DNA of 64,000 bases from Parabacteroides sp. AM08-6. Lineage in GTDB: Bacteria > Bacteroidota > Bacteroidia > Bacteroidales > Tannerellaceae. The translations under genes and the position numbers were made by a program. Shown piece by piece: positions 62,961 through 64,000 of the stretch; the stretch's first letter is position 1, and each line of letters starts with the position of its first letter. The DNA lies in the NCBI RefSeq assembly GCF_003473295.1, contig NZ_QRMP01000004.1, positions 67,318 to 131,317 of the forward strand. The letters run 5' to 3'. The notes beneath the pieces were generated by a model. The model searched no databases. It saw only the letters and a list, made by a program, of their open reading frames with translations, and was not told the DNA's origin.

Positions 62961-64000
62961 ATGAGAAACCTCTCTCTTAAATATACATATTATAATAGTA
63001 CATATATAGCACTATTTCTCATAGTACTTTTAACAGTCCTAATTTATTCTCCTATACTATCGAACGATTTTTTATACTATTGGGATGATCAATGGCAGGT
63101 CTTCAACCAGTATACAGAAGGGGGCATCAATATTAAAAACCTACACAACATTTTAACTCAATCATACGGAGGCCAGTATTCACCGGTCAATGAAATAATG
63201 TACTTATTACTATATAGCATAAACAAATACGACCCCTTCTATTTTCATCTGGCATCTTTAATTATACATAGTTTGAATGTTCTGCTCGTATATTTAGTCT
63301 TTTCGAAATTATTCGATTCTCCCAAATTTAAGATGAAATACTCACCTAAGTATATTATATTACTAATAACCCTTATATACGCTATTCATCCTCTAAATGT
63401 AGAAACTGTTGCATGGATTAGTGCTTCAAAAGTAGTATTGTATACCTTTTTCTATTTATTAGCAAGCTATACATATTGCATCTTTCTATCAACACAGCAC
63501 TGGAAATACTACATTTACTCAATCATATTATTCATTTTATCATTTGGTTCCAAAGAACAAGCTATCACTTTTCCAATATGGATATTATTCATCACCTGGC
63601 TCCTAGGATACGATATCAAAAAGGAGAAAAAAGAATACTTAAAAGTTATCCCCATAATACTTATATCTATAATATTCTTCTATATAACAGTAAATGTACA
63701 AAACACGGCAGAAGGTGATAATTACTTCGACAGAGAGTTCTATCCATTATGGCAACGCATTGTTTTTTGTTGTTACTCCATAATTGAGTACCTATCTAAA
63801 TTCATACTTCCGTACAATCTAAATTATTTATACCCATTTCCGGTTAAAACAGGTGAATCATTACCATACTGGTTACTCTTGTATCCTTTATTCACCTCTA
63901 TCATCATTGTTTCATTATGGAAATATATCATTCGTTGGCCTATTTTAGTCGGATTACTTATATTTCTTATACATATTAGTACAGTAGCACATATTGTTCC
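62961..64000 (+). CDS. Partial multi-membrane GT-C glycosyltransferase (TMTC/PMT-like)
   Basis: Open from the ATG at 62961 to the window end (346 codons, no stop), so the 3' part is missing. Membrane helix 1 is followed by FLYYWDDQWQVFNQY, the acidic first periplasmic loop of GT-C enzymes. AIHPLNVETVAWISASKVVLYTFFYLLA near residues 145-172 matches the HPxxVExVAWIS...RKDVL-type motif of TMTC/PMT-like proteins, with SK for RK, and YLSKFILPYNL also fits. By family it would transfer a sugar from a polyprenyl-linked donor outside the cytoplasm; full-length relatives often end in TPR repeats. The codons are much AT-richer than its neighbours, suggesting acquisition. Confidence 0.78.
   Translation, partial: MRNLSLKYTYYNSTYIALFLIVLLTVLIYSPILSNDFLYYWDDQWQVFNQYTEGGINIKNLHNILTQSYGGQYSPVNEIMYLLLYSINKYDPFYFHLASLIIHSLNVLLVYLVFSKLFDSPKFKMKYSPKYIILLITLIYAIHPLNVETVAWISASKVVLYTFFYLLASYTYCIFLSTQHWKYYIYSIILFILSFGSKEQAITFPIWILFITWLLGYDIKKEKKEYLKVIPIILISIIFFYITVNVQNTAEGDNYFDREFYPLWQRIVFCCYSIIEYLSKFILPYNLNYLYPFPVKTGESLPYWLLLYPLFTSIIIVSLWKYIIRWPILVGLLIFLIHISTVAHIV

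Noticed and set aside
1..64000. CRISPR arrays, transposases, integrases, rRNA operons
   Set aside because: No regularly spaced repeats, transposase motifs or rRNA segments were seen on reading either strand.

Overview
The window looks like a chromosomal segment of a gut Bacteroidales bacterium, most likely Parabacteroides or a close relative. Four things point there. Many genes are preceded by the Bacteroidetes -7 box TAnnTTTG, several with a TTTG-like -33 box. DUF4493/PCMD lipoproteins, serine-type sulfatases, GH43, DUF4271 and DUF4254 genes occur together. There is a very large secreted protein with a type IX secretion-like C-terminal domain. Most lipoproteins carry acidic residues close behind the lipobox cysteine. 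Genus assignment is inference; no rRNA is present. I see no phage, transposase, CRISPR array or rRNA. One tRNA (Gln) is present.

Layout. 0.1-7.3 kb: a 2007-residue YDG/Ig repeat surface protein and a Tat-exported sugar isomerase-like protein. 7.4-11.6 kb: compact housekeeping run DUF4271-hemD-rnpA-yidD-TatD, then tyrS and tRNA-Gln with a terminator. 11.9-19.1 kb: two serine-type sulfatases, lpdA, two small PH-like membrane proteins, a GH43 lipoprotein and a periplasmic protein. 19.3-26.9 kb: nadB, a polysaccharide flippase, a WlbA-like dehydrogenase, a sugar aminotransferase and metG. 27.0-37.5 kb: a six-gene operon of DUF4493/PCMD lipoproteins plus an outer-membrane barrel, with a divergent AraC-type regulator. 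37.6-46.6 kb: GH3-like enzyme, pfkA, rnc-fabF-acpP, purN, an MFS carrier, pdxB and an ExoX-C-like protein. 47-48.5 kb: CotH-kinase lipoprotein. 48.7-60.7 kb: a lipopolysaccharide or surface-glycan locus (DUF4254, two GT9, GT4, LTA-synthase-like enzyme, NodB deacetylase, epimerase plus UDP-sugar dehydrogenase, InaA-type kinase, GT4, GT2). 60.8-62.2 kb: a YoeB/YefM toxin-antitoxin pair and a viroplasmin-RNase H protein. From 62.96 kb an AT-rich multi-membrane GT-C (TMTC-like) gene runs off the end.

The best candidate for an undescribed system is 26.97-36.35 kb. It encodes five lipoproteins built from a nested set of modules: module A alone, A+B, A+B+FN3-like+PCMD, and an A-less FN3-like+PCMD form. 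They lie almost without gaps around one beta-barrel gene and opposite an AraC-type regulator. This reads like the parts list of a cell-surface assembly rather than five unrelated genes. The function is unknown.
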